A stretch of DNA of 64,000 nt, taken from positions 607,160 to 671,159 of the forward strand of contig NZ_FOWW01000002.1 in NCBI RefSeq assembly GCF_900115565.1, given 5' to 3'. The notes beneath the pieces are model-generated. The model was not told the origin of the DNA. It worked only from the letters and a program-made list of their open reading frames with translations, and made no database searches. Each line of letters begins with the position of its first letter. Position 1 is the stretch's first letter. Position numbers and translations under genes: made by a program. Positions 16,148 to 24,484 of this stretch are shown here, one piece after another. Origin of the DNA: Amycolatopsis arida (GTDB taxonomy: Bacteria; Actinomycetota; Actinomycetes; Mycobacteriales; Pseudonocardiaceae).

Positions 16148-16927
16148 ATGGCCCAGTCCCGCCTCGCGACCTTCCGCGCCCTCCACTCCGCCGACCAGCC
16201 GCTCGTGCTGCCCAACGCCTGGGATCACGCGTCCGCGGCCGCCCTGCTCGCCGCCGGCTTCCCGGCCGTGGGCACCACCAGCCTCGGTGTCGCCGCCGCC
16301 AACGGGCTGCCCGACGGCGAGGCCCGCACCCGTGACCACACCCTCGTCCTCGCCCGGCTGCTCGGCACCCTGCCCGGCCTGCTCACCGTCGACGTCGAGG
16401 GCGGGTTCGCCGACGAGCCGGACGAGGTGGCCGGATTCACCGCCGAGATCGCGGCCGCCGGCGCCGTCGGCATCAACATCGAGGACGGCCGGGGCGACGC
16501 CGGCCTCGCCGACCCCGGCCGGCAGGCCGAGACCATCGCCGCGATCAAGGCGGCCGTGCCGGACCTGTTCGTCAACGCCAGGGTGGACACCCACTGGCTC
16601 GACCTCGCCACGGACACCACGCTCGCCCGTGCCGAGCGGTACCGCGACGCCGGCGCCGACGGGATCTTCGTCCCCGGGTTGAGCGCGCCCGCCGACATCC
16701 GCGCGCTGGCCGCGAGCCTGGACGTCCCGCTCAACGTGCTGTACGCCCCCGGCCGGCACACCGTCGCCGAGCTCGCCGAGCTGGGTGCGCGCCGGATCAG
16801 CACCGGCTCGCTGCTCTACCGCCACGCACTGCACTCCGCGGTCGAGACCGCTCGCGACGTCCGCGCCGGCCGCCCGGTCACCACCACCGTCCCCAGCTAC
16901 AGCGACCTGCGGCGACCGAGCCGGTGA
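16148..16927 (+). CDS. Isocitrate lyase/PEP mutase superfamily enzyme
   Basis: 259 residues, a TIM-barrel enzyme of the phosphoenolpyruvate mutase/carboxyphosphonoenolpyruvate mutase group. Motifs: LVLPNAWDHASAAALLAAGF, LLTVDVEGGFADEPDEV (metal-binding acidic residues), GINIEDG and LFVNARVDTHW. The KKCGH catalytic cysteine motif of isocitrate lyase is absent. Members of this short group are annotated as PEP phosphonomutase-like, oxaloacetate decarboxylase or 2-methylisocitrate lyase-like, and few have known substrates. No phosphonate genes are nearby. Divergent from the ArsR gene. Confidence 0.85.
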   Translation: MAQSRLATFRALHSADQPLVLPNAWDHASAAALLAAGFPAVGTTSLGVAAANGLPDGEARTRDHTLVLARLLGTLPGLLTVDVEGGFADEPDEVAGFTAEIAAAGAVGINIEDGRGDAGLADPGRQAETIAAIKAAVPDLFVNARVDTHWLDLATDTTLARAERYRDAGADGIFVPGLSAPADIRALAASLDVPLNVLYAPGRHTVAELAELGARRISTGSLLYRHALHSAVETARDVRAGRPVTTTVPSYSDLRRPSR

Positions 16928-17059
16928 CCACCCGCGGATTCACTCGACGTGCCCGCCCGCGCCCGCGCGGCCGTGGCTACGCTGGCGATGGGCTCGGTGG
17001 ACGCCGCCGCGCCCACCGAGCACAGCCGACCGCCGACCACCCGAGGTGCGTGCCCCACG

Positions 17060-17785
17060 ATGCCGAAGACGAAGAACCCGCTGACCAAGAAGAGCAGCGT
17101 CTCGACCAACGTGATCCTCACGGTGATCGTGCTGGTCGTGGCGGTCGTGGTGATCGGCGGGGTGCTGCTGGCCAACCGAGACGGCGGATCGGCTGAGGGC
17201 GTGTCGTCCGAGGTGTTGCGCCCCGAGGGCAGCCACACCCTCACCACCGCGGACACCGGCGTGTACCTGGTCGAGTTCCTCGACTACCAGTGCCCCGCGT
17301 GCGCCGGCTACTACAAGAACGTGACCAAGCAGCTCGAGCAGGACTACGCGGGCCGGATCACCTTCGTCACCCGCAACTTCCCGCTCGACATGCACCCACT
17401 GGCCATGCTGGGGGCCAGCGCCGCCGAGGCGGCCGCGTTGCAGGGCAAGTACCAGGAGATGTACCACGCGCTGTTCGACAACTGGAACGACTGGGCGGTG
17501 GCCCCGGACGGTCAGGGCCTCGGCGACGACGAGCAACGGGCCCGCGCGGCGTTCGACCGGTTCGCCCAGCAGATCGGCCTCGACCTGGAGAAGTTCCACG
17601 CCGACATGGAGTCGCCGGCCGTGCGGCTGCGCATCGAGGCGGGCAAGGCCGACGGCAACAAGGCCGGGGTGAAAGGCACCCCGACCCTGTTCGTGAACGG
17701 CCAGAAGTTCGAGCCCACCGCGCAGGACTACGCGGGCGTCGACCGGCAGCTGCGCGAGCGGATCGACGAGGCGCTGGCGCGGTGA
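17060..17785 (+). CDS. Membrane-anchored DsbA-like thiol oxidoreductase
   Basis: 241 residues from ATG 17060. After a short basic N-terminus a single hydrophobic segment (VILTVIVLVVAVVVIGGVLL) anchors the protein with its thioredoxin-fold domain outside. The active site is CPAC within FLDYQCPACAGYYKN; the cis-proline loop is seen in VKGTPTLFVNGQ. Such proteins oxidise cysteine pairs in exported proteins. The next gene, overlapping by 4 nt, encodes a VKOR-type partner that would re-oxidise it. Confidence 0.9.
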   Translation: MPKTKNPLTKKSSVSTNVILTVIVLVVAVVVIGGVLLANRDGGSAEGVSSEVLRPEGSHTLTTADTGVYLVEFLDYQCPACAGYYKNVTKQLEQDYAGRITFVTRNFPLDMHPLAMLGASAAEAAALQGKYQEMYHALFDNWNDWAVAPDGQGLGDDEQRARAAFDRFAQQIGLDLEKFHADMESPAVRLRIEAGKADGNKAGVKGTPTLFVNGQKFEPTAQDYAGVDRQLRERIDEALAR

Positions 17786-18399
17786 GCACGACGGCCGAGA
17801 CCGAGCGGGCCCGCACGACGACCGGGGTGCGCGGGCTGGCCTGGCTGTACGTCGTCGGCGGCGCGATCGGCCTGCTGGCGTCGTTCGCGCTGATCATCGA
17901 GAAGATCGCCACGCTGCGGAATCCGGACTACGTCCCCACCTGCAGCCTCAACCCGGTGGTGTCCTGCGGCTCGGTGATGGACAGCCCCCAGGCGGAGCTG
18001 TTCGGGTTCCCGAACCCGCTCATCGGCATCGCCGCGTTCGCCGTGATGGTCACCGCCGGCGTGGTGCTGCTGGTCGGGTTCGCCGCGCCCCGCTGGTTCT
18101 GGCTCGGCCTGCAGCTCGGCACCACCCTCGGCGTGGTCTTCGTGCACTGGCTGATCTGGCAGAGCCTGTACGACATCGGCGCGCTGTGCCCGTACTGCAT
18201 GGTCGTGTGGGTCGTGACCATCCCGATGTTCTGGTACACGACCCTGTTCACCGCGGGGCAGGGCCACCTGCCCACCGGCCCCGCCCGCCCCGCGGCGCTG
18301 GCGCTGGCCCGGTTCCACTCACTGGTGCTGGTGCTGTGGTTCCTGCTGATCGTGGTGCTGATCCTGCAGCGCTTCTGGACCTTCTGGACGGGCGGGTAG
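17782..18399 (+). CDS. VKOR-family disulfide-bond-forming membrane protein
   Basis: 205 residues from GTG 17782, overlapping the DsbA-like stop (GTGA). Four to five transmembrane segments. A loop cysteine pair is present as CSLNPVVSC, followed by GFPNPLIGIAAF, which matches the conserved SxxxGFPNxxxGI motif, and a CPYC redox motif (ALCPYCMVVW) marks the quinone-facing site. Actinobacterial VKOR homologues replace DsbB: they take electrons from DsbA-like proteins and pass them to quinone. The pairing with the DsbA-like gene makes the function fairly certain. Confidence 0.95.
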   Translation: MSTTAETERARTTTGVRGLAWLYVVGGAIGLLASFALIIEKIATLRNPDYVPTCSLNPVVSCGSVMDSPQAELFGFPNPLIGIAAFAVMVTAGVVLLVGFAAPRWFWLGLQLGTTLGVVFVHWLIWQSLYDIGALCPYCMVVWVVTIPMFWYTTLFTAGQGHLPTGPARPAALALARFHSLVLVLWFLLIVVLILQRFWTFWTGG

Positions 18400-18404
18400 A
18401 CCGG

Positions 18405-18981
18405 TCAGGGGTGGCGGCCGAGGAAGGCGACCAGCCGGTCACCGGGGTCGGCCGTGGCCGGGACGGCGACCGGTGCGGCGAACGGGGCCGGCCGGTCCGC
18501 CGCGGTCACCAGGTGCGGGCACAGCACCAGCAGCTCCTCGGCCAGCCGGGGCGGGACGGGCGGTGGAGGCCGCACGCCCGGGCGAGGTCCCACCCGTGCA
18601 CGGTGACCTCGACGACCCCGGCACCGCCCAGCACGCCGCAGCCGAGCGGGTGGTGGCCCACCCGAACCGGCTCCGACCCTTCCATGCCCGCCCAGGAGGC
18701 GAGCAGTCGGCGGGCCTCCGCGCGGACGGCCCGGCCGCGGGGTCCGCGGCCGGGCCGTCCCACCGTGGCGGGTCCACCCTGCCGAGCTCGGCCGCCTCGC
18801 ACAGCGCGGCGAGCCCGTCCCGGAGGTGGTGCAGCAGGTCGTGCACGTCCCAGCCGGCGCACGGTGTCGGCCGGCCGAGGTCGATCGGGCGCACCAGGTG
18901 CGGGACGCCGAGGGTGTAGGCGGTCGCGCGCTCCAGCAGGGCGGCCCCGCCGGCCCGCGCCACCGTCCGGCGCGGTGTCAT
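18405..18981 (-). pseudogene. Maleylpyruvate isomerase/DinB-like protein (TIGR03086-type), two frameshifts
   Basis: Three frames together give a complete protein of about 190 residues. The first reads PHLVRPIDLGRPTPCAGWDV and HDLLHHLRDGLAALCEAAEL. After an indel near 18740-18746 the second gives VRAEARRLLASWAGMEG and VEVTVHGWDLARA. After another near 18560-18590 the third gives LAEELLVLCPHLV and DRLVAFLGRHP. The same family is intact at 20153 and related at 38153. Metal-binding four-helix proteins of this type may act with mycothiol. The gene is closely followed by the ECF sigma gene upstream in the same direction. Both shifts lie in GC runs, so an assembly error is possible. Confidence 0.65.
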
Positions 18982-18993
18982 CGACGCCCCCGT

Positions 18994-20046
18994 TCAGGCT
19001 GTGGTCAGGCGCGGCTCGGCCGCCGGGGCGTCCGGCAACGTCTCGGGGAGCCCGAAGGCCGCGAAGAGGGCGGTGTCGAGGAACACCCCGGCGTGGGCGA
19101 TCCCGTCCCCGGCGAGGGTGAGCACCTGGATGTTGAACGCCCGGAACGTCCCGTCGTGCGGGTCGCGCAGGTAGATCGCGAACGCCGGCTGACCGTTCGC
19201 GCCCACCGGCACCATCCGCAGCTCACCCGGTCCCGCCGGGCACCGGCACGCCAGGTGGCGGGCGATGGCGTCCCTGCCCACGTAGTACGCGGCGTACGGC
19301 GGCATCTCCCACACCGCGTCGGCCTTGAACAGCTCCACGATGGCGGCGACGTCCTTGCGTTCGAACGCCGCGACGTACCGTTCGAGCAGCTCCCGCTGCT
19401 CGGCGGCGCTGGGCTCGACGACGTCGTCCGGATTCTGCGCCACCTGCGCGAGCTGAGCGCGGGCCCGCTGCAACGCGCTGTTCACCGACGCGACCGTGGT
19501 GTCCAGCAGCTCGGCCACCTCGGCGGCCCGCCAGCGCAGCACGTCCCGCAGGATCAGCACGACCCGCTGCCGTGGCGGCAGGTGCTGCAGCGCGGCGACC
19601 AGCGCCAGCCGGATGCTCTCCCGCTCGGTCACCACCGCGGCGGGGTCGGCCCCTTCGGCGCCGACCAGCGCGTCGGGCACCGGCTCCAGCCACGGCACCT
19701 CCGACCGCTCCACCAGCGGCTCGTCCGGGTCGTTGCTCGGCGCGCCAAGCCCGGTGGGCATCGGGCGCCGGGCTCGGCCGTCCAGCGCGGTCAGGCACGC
19801 CGTGGTGGCGATGCGGTGCAGCCAGGTGCGCAGCGACGACCGTCCCTCGAATCGGTCGTAGGCCCGCCACGCCCGCAGGTAGGTCTCCTGCACCAGGTCC
19901 TCGGCGTCGTGCACCGAGCCGAGCATCCGGTAGCAGTGCGCCAGCAGCTCCTTGCGGAACGGGTTCGCCTGCCGCAGGAAGTCGTCCCGCGGCTCGGTTG
20001 GCCGCGTGCCCGTCTCGGTTCCGCTCGTCATGGATGTCACCGCCAT
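18994..20046 (-). CDS. ECF sigma factor with SnoaL-like C-terminal domain (TIGR02960/SigG-like)
   Basis: 350 residues from ATG 20046, with GGAGGA 6 nt upstream. Sigma region 2 is seen in PFRKELLAHCYRMLGSVHDAEDLVQETYLRAW; region 4 in LPPRQRVVLILRDVLRWRAAEVAELL and VASVNSALQRARAQL. From about 220 on, a SnoaL/NTF2-like domain follows (LLERYVAAFERKDVAAIVELF, WEMPPYAAYYVGRDAIARHL). In this ECF class the C-terminal domain replaces an anti-sigma factor and controls activity. It lies between two DinB/maleylpyruvate-isomerase-like genes, which may form its regulon. Confidence 0.9.
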   Translation of the reverse strand: MAVTSMTSGTETGTRPTEPRDDFLRQANPFRKELLAHCYRMLGSVHDAEDLVQETYLRAWRAYDRFEGRSSLRTWLHRIATTACLTALDGRARRPMPTGLGAPSNDPDEPLVERSEVPWLEPVPDALVGAEGADPAAVVTERESIRLALVAALQHLPPRQRVVLILRDVLRWRAAEVAELLDTTVASVNSALQRARAQLAQVAQNPDDVVEPSAAEQRELLERYVAAFERKDVAAIVELFKADAVWEMPPYAAYYVGRDAIARHLACRCPAGPGELRMVPVGANGQPAFAIYLRDPHDGTFRAFNIQVLTLAGDGIAHAGVFLDTALFAAFGLPETLPDAPAAEPRLTTA

Positions 20047-20152
20047 CGTCGTCCTCCCCGTCCCCCGGCGCCGACGGTAGTACCGGTTCGAGTGTCTCCA
20101 CCAGTACCGACCGTCGACCGGGCGGCACTCATCGGCACTCATCGGCACTGGG

Positions 20153-20710
20153 CTACGGGGTGCGGCCGGCGAGGCCCACCACTCGGTCGAGCAGCGGCGC
20201 GTCGGCGGGGACCTCGACGGGTGGGTTCCACAGCTCCGGGAGCGGGGCCTCCGTGACGAACCCGGACACGTGGTCGAGGCAGGCCCGCAGCGTCTCCTCG
20301 GGCAGGTCGAAGGGCTGCCCGGTGGCTCTGGCGAGGTCCCAGCCGTGCACGACCATCTCGGTGAGCGCGATCCGGCCCCAGAGCTCGGTGGGCAGCTCCA
20401 GGCCGGCCCCGGTGGCCGTGCCCCGCCAGGCCGCGGGGTCGTCCCAGGCCTCGCCGAGGGTCCGGACGTGCCGGCGGGCGGCGTCCCGCCAGCCGGGGCC
20501 GAGGTTCGCCGCGGTGGGCTCGGGTGGATCCTCCTGCTCGCCGACCTCCTTCCTGGCGACGGCGGTGAACCCCACCGCGGCGCCGTCGACGTGGTCGATC
20601 AGGTCACCGACGGTGTACTCGGTGCAGGGCGTGGGGCGGGTGAGCTGGTCGTCGGTGATACCGGCCAGCACCTCGGCCATCCGGTGGCACGCGGGCTTCA
20701 GGTCGATCAC
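20153..20710 (-). CDS. TIGR03086-family maleylpyruvate isomerase/DinB-like protein
   Basis: 185 residues from GTG 20710 with GGAGG about 8 nt upstream. Motifs: LTRPTPCTEYTVGDLIDHV at the N-terminus and EMVVHGWDLARATGQPFD with the second metal-binding histidine. The fold is a four-helix DinB-like bundle binding a divalent metal with three histidines or acidic residues; in actinobacteria some members are mycothiol-dependent isomerases, most are unknown. It is upstream of the ECF sigma factor in the same direction. Confidence 0.85.
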   Translation of the reverse strand: MIDLKPACHRMAEVLAGITDDQLTRPTPCTEYTVGDLIDHVDGAAVGFTAVARKEVGEQEDPPEPTAANLGPGWRDAARRHVRTLGEAWDDPAAWRGTATGAGLELPTELWGRIALTEMVVHGWDLARATGQPFDLPEETLRACLDHVSGFVTEAPLPELWNPPVEVPADAPLLDRVVGLAGRTP

Positions 20711-20992
20711 GGGCGCCTCCTTCAGCGGCTCGGGTTGGCGCTCCCGCGGGTACTGACCAGCGGCGGCGCGGAAACTCATCACTGGCCCGGGAACACGCCC
20801 GGCGCCACCTACATCCGCACCCTCCGCCGCCGAGCCAGCAACCGCTTCGAACACATCCGGCGCAACCCCCACAACCAGATTCGCACCGCCTGATCACCGT
20901 CACCAAGACCACATCCGCTACCTCCGAATCTGGCGGGCACTGGCAATTCCCTGTGTGGGCGGAGGACGCGGGATGGGAGGGGAGCGTAGAAT

Positions 20993-21039
20993 GGAAGGGT
21001 GGGCCCGCGTGAGTGTCAGACACGCGGGCCCACCCTTCC
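20993..21039. terminator. Strong hairpin terminator
   Basis: Perfect 19 bp arms (GGAAGGGTGGGCCCGCGTG at 20993-21011 and its complement at 21021-21039) around a 9 nt loop, 28 bp after the stop of the repeat protein gene (minus strand). Confidence 0.8.
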
Positions 21040-21066
21040 CATTTCCCAGCTCCTGCGGATCTCAGC

Positions 21067-21390
21067 TCAGCCGCGCAGCAGCCAGCTGTAGTCGCCGTAG
21101 GTGCCGAGGTCGAGGTACTTGTCCAGGGTGAGCGCCGTGGCCGGGTCGCACAGCACGGTCAGGTCGCCGTAGGTGCCGAAGTCGCAGTACTCGGCCGGGG
21201 TGAGCAGCGTGGCGGGGTCGCACAGCTTGCTGAAGTCCCCGTAGGTGCCGAAGTCGCACAGCGCCCCGATGCCGCCGGTCACGCCGGCCGCCTCCGACTC
21301 GACCGGCGTGCTCGCGAGCGCTGGCGCGGCGCCCGCGAACAGTGCGGCGGTGGACAGCACGCCAACGGTCAATACCTTACGCATCTTCAT
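21067..21390 (-). CDS. Small secreted protein with 24-residue CDFGTYGD repeats, unknown
   Basis: 107 residues. A clear signal peptide (MKMRKVLTVGVLSTAALFAG then AAPALAS) is followed by an acidic spacer. From residue 45, units repeat with a period of exactly 24 residues: CDFGTYGD at 45-52, CDFGTYGD at 69-76 and LDLGTYGD at 93-100. The first two units also share a second cysteine in a LCDPAT motif, giving four cysteines; the third unit is short and cysteine-free (ends YSWLLRG). GGAG lies about 10 nt upstream of the start and a strong terminator follows. No family is recognised. A cell-surface, secreted signalling or modified-peptide role are all possible; nothing decides between them. Confidence 0.75.
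   Translation of the reverse strand: MKMRKVLTVGVLSTAALFAGAAPALASTPVESEAAGVTGGIGALCDFGTYGDFSKLCDPATLLTPAEYCDFGTYGDLTVLCDPATALTLDKYLDLGTYGDYSWLLRG
21070..21258 (-). repeat. 72 bp tandem coding repeats (2.6 copies)
   Basis: The DNA behind residues 45-107 of the secreted repeat protein consists of two full 72 bp units and one partial unit in direct tandem. The CCGTAGGTGCCGAAGTCGCA core (written on the + strand) recurs in each, with changes in the third. Confidence 0.8.
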
Positions 21391-22362
21391 GGGAATAATA
21401 CTCCAGAGGATCTAGTGGAAACCATGCGAACAAAGTGCCCGCATGGCACTGATGAATTTCCCGAATGGGATTTCTGTCGATTGCGGAAAATCGACGTGGC
21501 GAAGGTTACTGCTCGGCTGAATGAGCCGTCAAGTGCGCGTACCCGCCTTCGCCCGATGGGGTTACTCAATGCGGTGGACTTTTTCCGGCCTACTGCGTGC
21601 CTGACCAGTATTCTTGGTGGCTTGAGCCGACATTAAGGGGAATTTCCGTTCACGCGAAAGGGTGATTGGACGTCCAACTGTGTACGTGGAGTCACCACGC
21701 GTCGGCGGCTCCCGAAGCGTCGTGGATACCGTCGTCATCGGCCGCCCCGGTGTTACCGGAGCCGGCGCGAGCAATTCCTCGCGGCCCGGCTGGATTGCCG
21801 ACCGGATGCGTTCGAAGCCGACTCCTGGCAATCGGCACGGGGAACCTCGCGGGTCAACATTCAGCCGTCGCGCGATACGCGCTGCGCGGCCTGATCCCCA
21901 CACCAACCTCGCTCGCGACGCCGGCCGCGAAGCCCTCGAAGTCCTAGGTGCCCTAGGTGCCCTCGGTGCCACCGTCCGCGACGCATTAATCACGAAGTGT
22001 TGCCGGACACCACCAGCCACCGGGACACGGCCGGCGAGCACACGGGTCCGCGCCCCGCTGGACGTCCCGCGCGACCACGAGCCCGATGTGCCGCGTTTCA
22101 CCCACGACCCACGCGTGCCCCACCTCGAGCCACCACACGCCCGCCAGGCGGACCAGCACTCCTGCCAGCACGCGGCGAACCCGCGGGTCGTCCGCCTGTC
22201 CCTGCCATCGAGGACGCCACCGCCGTCGCCGTTCACCGTGCGGGCGAGGTCCTGACCACCGCCACCACCAAGATCGAAACCCGCCACGAACGACTCCGAA
22301 GCACACCCCACAAGACCCCATGCGGGTGAAGTCTGTTCGGCCGTTCCGGTACCGTCGGCGAC
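21391..22362. other. Long non-coding interval between repeat protein and P450
   Basis: About 970 bp. The first 300 bp are clearly less GC-rich than the rest of the window and presumably contain the promoter of the secreted repeat protein. The rest is GC-rich with several open frames but no recognisable protein; a short CTAGGTGCC triplication lies near 21943-21970. A 71-codon ORF at 21421-21636 was considered and not accepted. Confidence 0.5.
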
Positions 22363-23637
22363 GTGGGGCTGTTACGGACGCGCGCGGCCTCCTGGCTGAC
22401 CCGCCGGTATCTCGTCCGTGCGCGCAAGAAGGGTTTCGACCTGTCGAAGCTGGGGGTGTTCCCCGACTCGGCGCTGGTGCCGCTGCGCCGCGACGCGCTG
22501 GACCCCGTGCCCGAGCTGGGCGCGCTCCGGGAGCGGGCACCGATCAGCAAGCTGCCGGTGCCGTTCGGGATGAACGTGTGGCTGGTGACCGGCCACGCCG
22601 AGGCCAAGGCCGTGCTCGGCGACGTCAACGGCTTCAGCAACGACTTCGCCAACCTGATCGGCAAGGCCGGCGCCAGCGAGGACGACAACCCCGGCGGTCT
22701 CGGCTTCGCCGACCCGCCGGTGCACACCCGGTTGCGGCGGCTGCTCACCCCCGAGTTCACCATGCGGCGGCTGTCCCGGCTCAAGCCCGGCATCCAGGCC
22801 ATCGTCGACGAGCGGCTCGACGCGATGGCCGCCGTCGACGGGCCGGTCGACCTGGTGCAGGAGTTCGCGCTGCCGATCCCGTCGCTGGTGATCTGCGAGC
22901 TGCTCGGGGTCCCCTACGAGGAGCGGGACGCCTTCCAGCACCTCAGCGTGGCACGGTTCGACCTGTTCGGGGGAGCCGGGGCCTCGCTCGGCGCGATCTC
23001 CGAGTCGCTGTCCTACCTGCTCGGCGTCGTGCGCCGGCAGCGGGAGGTACCGGGCGACGGGCTGCTCGGCATGATCATCCAGGAGCACGGCGACCAGGTC
23101 GACGACCGGGAGCTCGCCGGGCTCGCCGACGGGGTGCTCACCGGCGGCTTCGAGACCACCGCGAGCATGCTCGCCCTCGGCGCGCTGGTCCTGCTCGGGG
23201 ACGAGGAGACGTTCAAGCGGGTCCGCGACGACGACGCCGCCGTGCACGGCTTCGTCGAGGAGCTGCTGCGCTACCTCACCGTCGTGCAGGTCGCGTTCCC
23301 CCGCTTCGCGAGGGAGGACGTGGAGATCGCGGGCACGCGGATCGCCAAGGGCGACGTCGTGATCTGCTCGCTCAGCGGCGCGAACCGCGACCGGGCCCTG
23401 GGCTCGGGGATGGAGGACTTCGACCCGTCCCGCAGCCCCACGCCCCACCTCGCCTTCGGCTACGGCGCGCACCGGTGCATCGGGGCCGAGCTGGCCAGGA
23501 TGGAGCTGCGCGCCGCCTACCCGTCGCTGGTGCGCCGCTTCCCCGCGATGCGCCTGCACGACAGGCCGGAGGACCTGACGTTCCGGAAGGTGTCCGTGGT
23601 GTACGGGGTCGAGTCGCTGCCGGTGCTGCTGCGCTGA
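22363..23637 (+). CDS. Cytochrome P450
   Basis: 424 residues from GTG 22363. The I-helix motif reads GGFETTASM (near 262, glutamate before the conserved TT), the K-helix ExxR is EELLRY (about 300), and the heme loop is FGYGAHRCIGAELAR with the heme-ligand cysteine at 372. Actinobacterial P450s of this type (soluble class I, needing ferredoxin) hydroxylate small molecules; no ferredoxin gene is adjacent. A TACCGT lies 7 nt before the GTG, so the mRNA may be leaderless. Substrate unknown; no cluster genes adjoin it. Confidence 0.95.
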   Translation: MGLLRTRAASWLTRRYLVRARKKGFDLSKLGVFPDSALVPLRRDALDPVPELGALRERAPISKLPVPFGMNVWLVTGHAEAKAVLGDVNGFSNDFANLIGKAGASEDDNPGGLGFADPPVHTRLRRLLTPEFTMRRLSRLKPGIQAIVDERLDAMAAVDGPVDLVQEFALPIPSLVICELLGVPYEERDAFQHLSVARFDLFGGAGASLGAISESLSYLLGVVRRQREVPGDGLLGMIIQEHGDQVDDRELAGLADGVLTGGFETTASMLALGALVLLGDEETFKRVRDDDAAVHGFVEELLRYLTVVQVAFPRFAREDVEIAGTRIAKGDVVICSLSGANRDRALGSGMEDFDPSRSPTPHLAFGYGAHRCIGAELARMELRAAYPSLVRRFPAMRLHDRPEDLTFRKVSVVYGVESLPVLLR

Positions 23638-23641
23638 CCCC

Positions 23642-24348
23642 TCACCGACCGAGGTAGGGGCCCAGGTCGGTGTACCGGACCAGCTCGACGGTCCCGACCG
23701 GGAAGTCCCGTGCCCACATGGTCAGCGTGCGCCCGGGCAGCGTGGCCCACGCGGACCAGTACCGGCCGGCGCGGAGCACCTCGCACCGGACCGGCCGCCG
23801 GTCGACCCGGATCCGCACGCCGGTCCACCCGTTCGGCGGCACGTCCACCGCGCCGACGCGGAAGGCCAGGTCCTCGCCCAGCTCGGCGCGGACTGCCGCG
23901 GCGTCGGGCGGTGTCGCGGCGAGCTCGACCATCCGGCCAGGTACCGCGGTCCGGTCCAGGTCGGGGGCAGCCCGTAGCCGGGCAGGGCACCGGTGCGGGC
24001 CAGGTCCACGACGCGGCGCAGCTCGCGTTCGTGCGCCCGCCCGGGAGACAGCGTGCGCAGCAAGTCCGTCGACAGTGACACCGAGTGGCCGGGTCCACCC
24101 CAGAACGCCGTGGACAGGAAGAACAGTGCCACCGCGACCACCGCGGCGGCGGCTCCCACCTTGACCGCCCACCACGGCCAGCCGAGGGCGAGCCGGCCGA
24201 GCAGGCCGGCCACGGCCCCGACCAGCGCGCCACCGACGTACATGTGGCCGCCAGGCACCATGGACCGCCGCCGAAGCAGCACGCGCACCAGCTCGATCGG
24301 CACCGACCACGGCGTGCGGGTGCGGTAGGCCGCGTAACGCCTCGACAT
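23642..24348 (-). pseudogene. Membrane-anchored protein of unknown function, one frameshift
   Basis: From ATG 24348 the frame encodes a basic N-terminus (MSRRYAAYRTRTPWSVP), then two hydrophobic segments (LVGAVAGLLGRLALGW and VGAAAAVVAVALFFLSTAFW). The frame is lost at a CCCCC run near 23965. The neighbouring frame then continues with DLDRTAVPGRMVELAATPPD, VPPNGWTGVRIRVDRR and a C-terminal TMWARDFPVGTVELVRYTDL ending at 23642. The join gives a sensible protein of about 235 residues with a cytoplasmic beta-rich tail. A single homopolymer indel means this may well be an intact gene in the organism. Confidence 0.6.
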
Positions 24349-24484
24349 GCGCGCTTCCCCCCTGCCGGCCACGTAGACGCCCGGCAAGCCGCTGTCCGCC
24401 CCGGCACGGATCGCGAGAAGACGGGCGGGTCGGCGCGGGGCCAGACTGGAGTGATGAGGCGACCAGGCCGGGCCGGGTGATCGG

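Noticed and set aside
21421-21636. 71-codon ORF in the low-GC interval
   Set aside because: No ribosome site, no family resemblance, and the codon usage does not follow the third-position GC bias of the neighbours.
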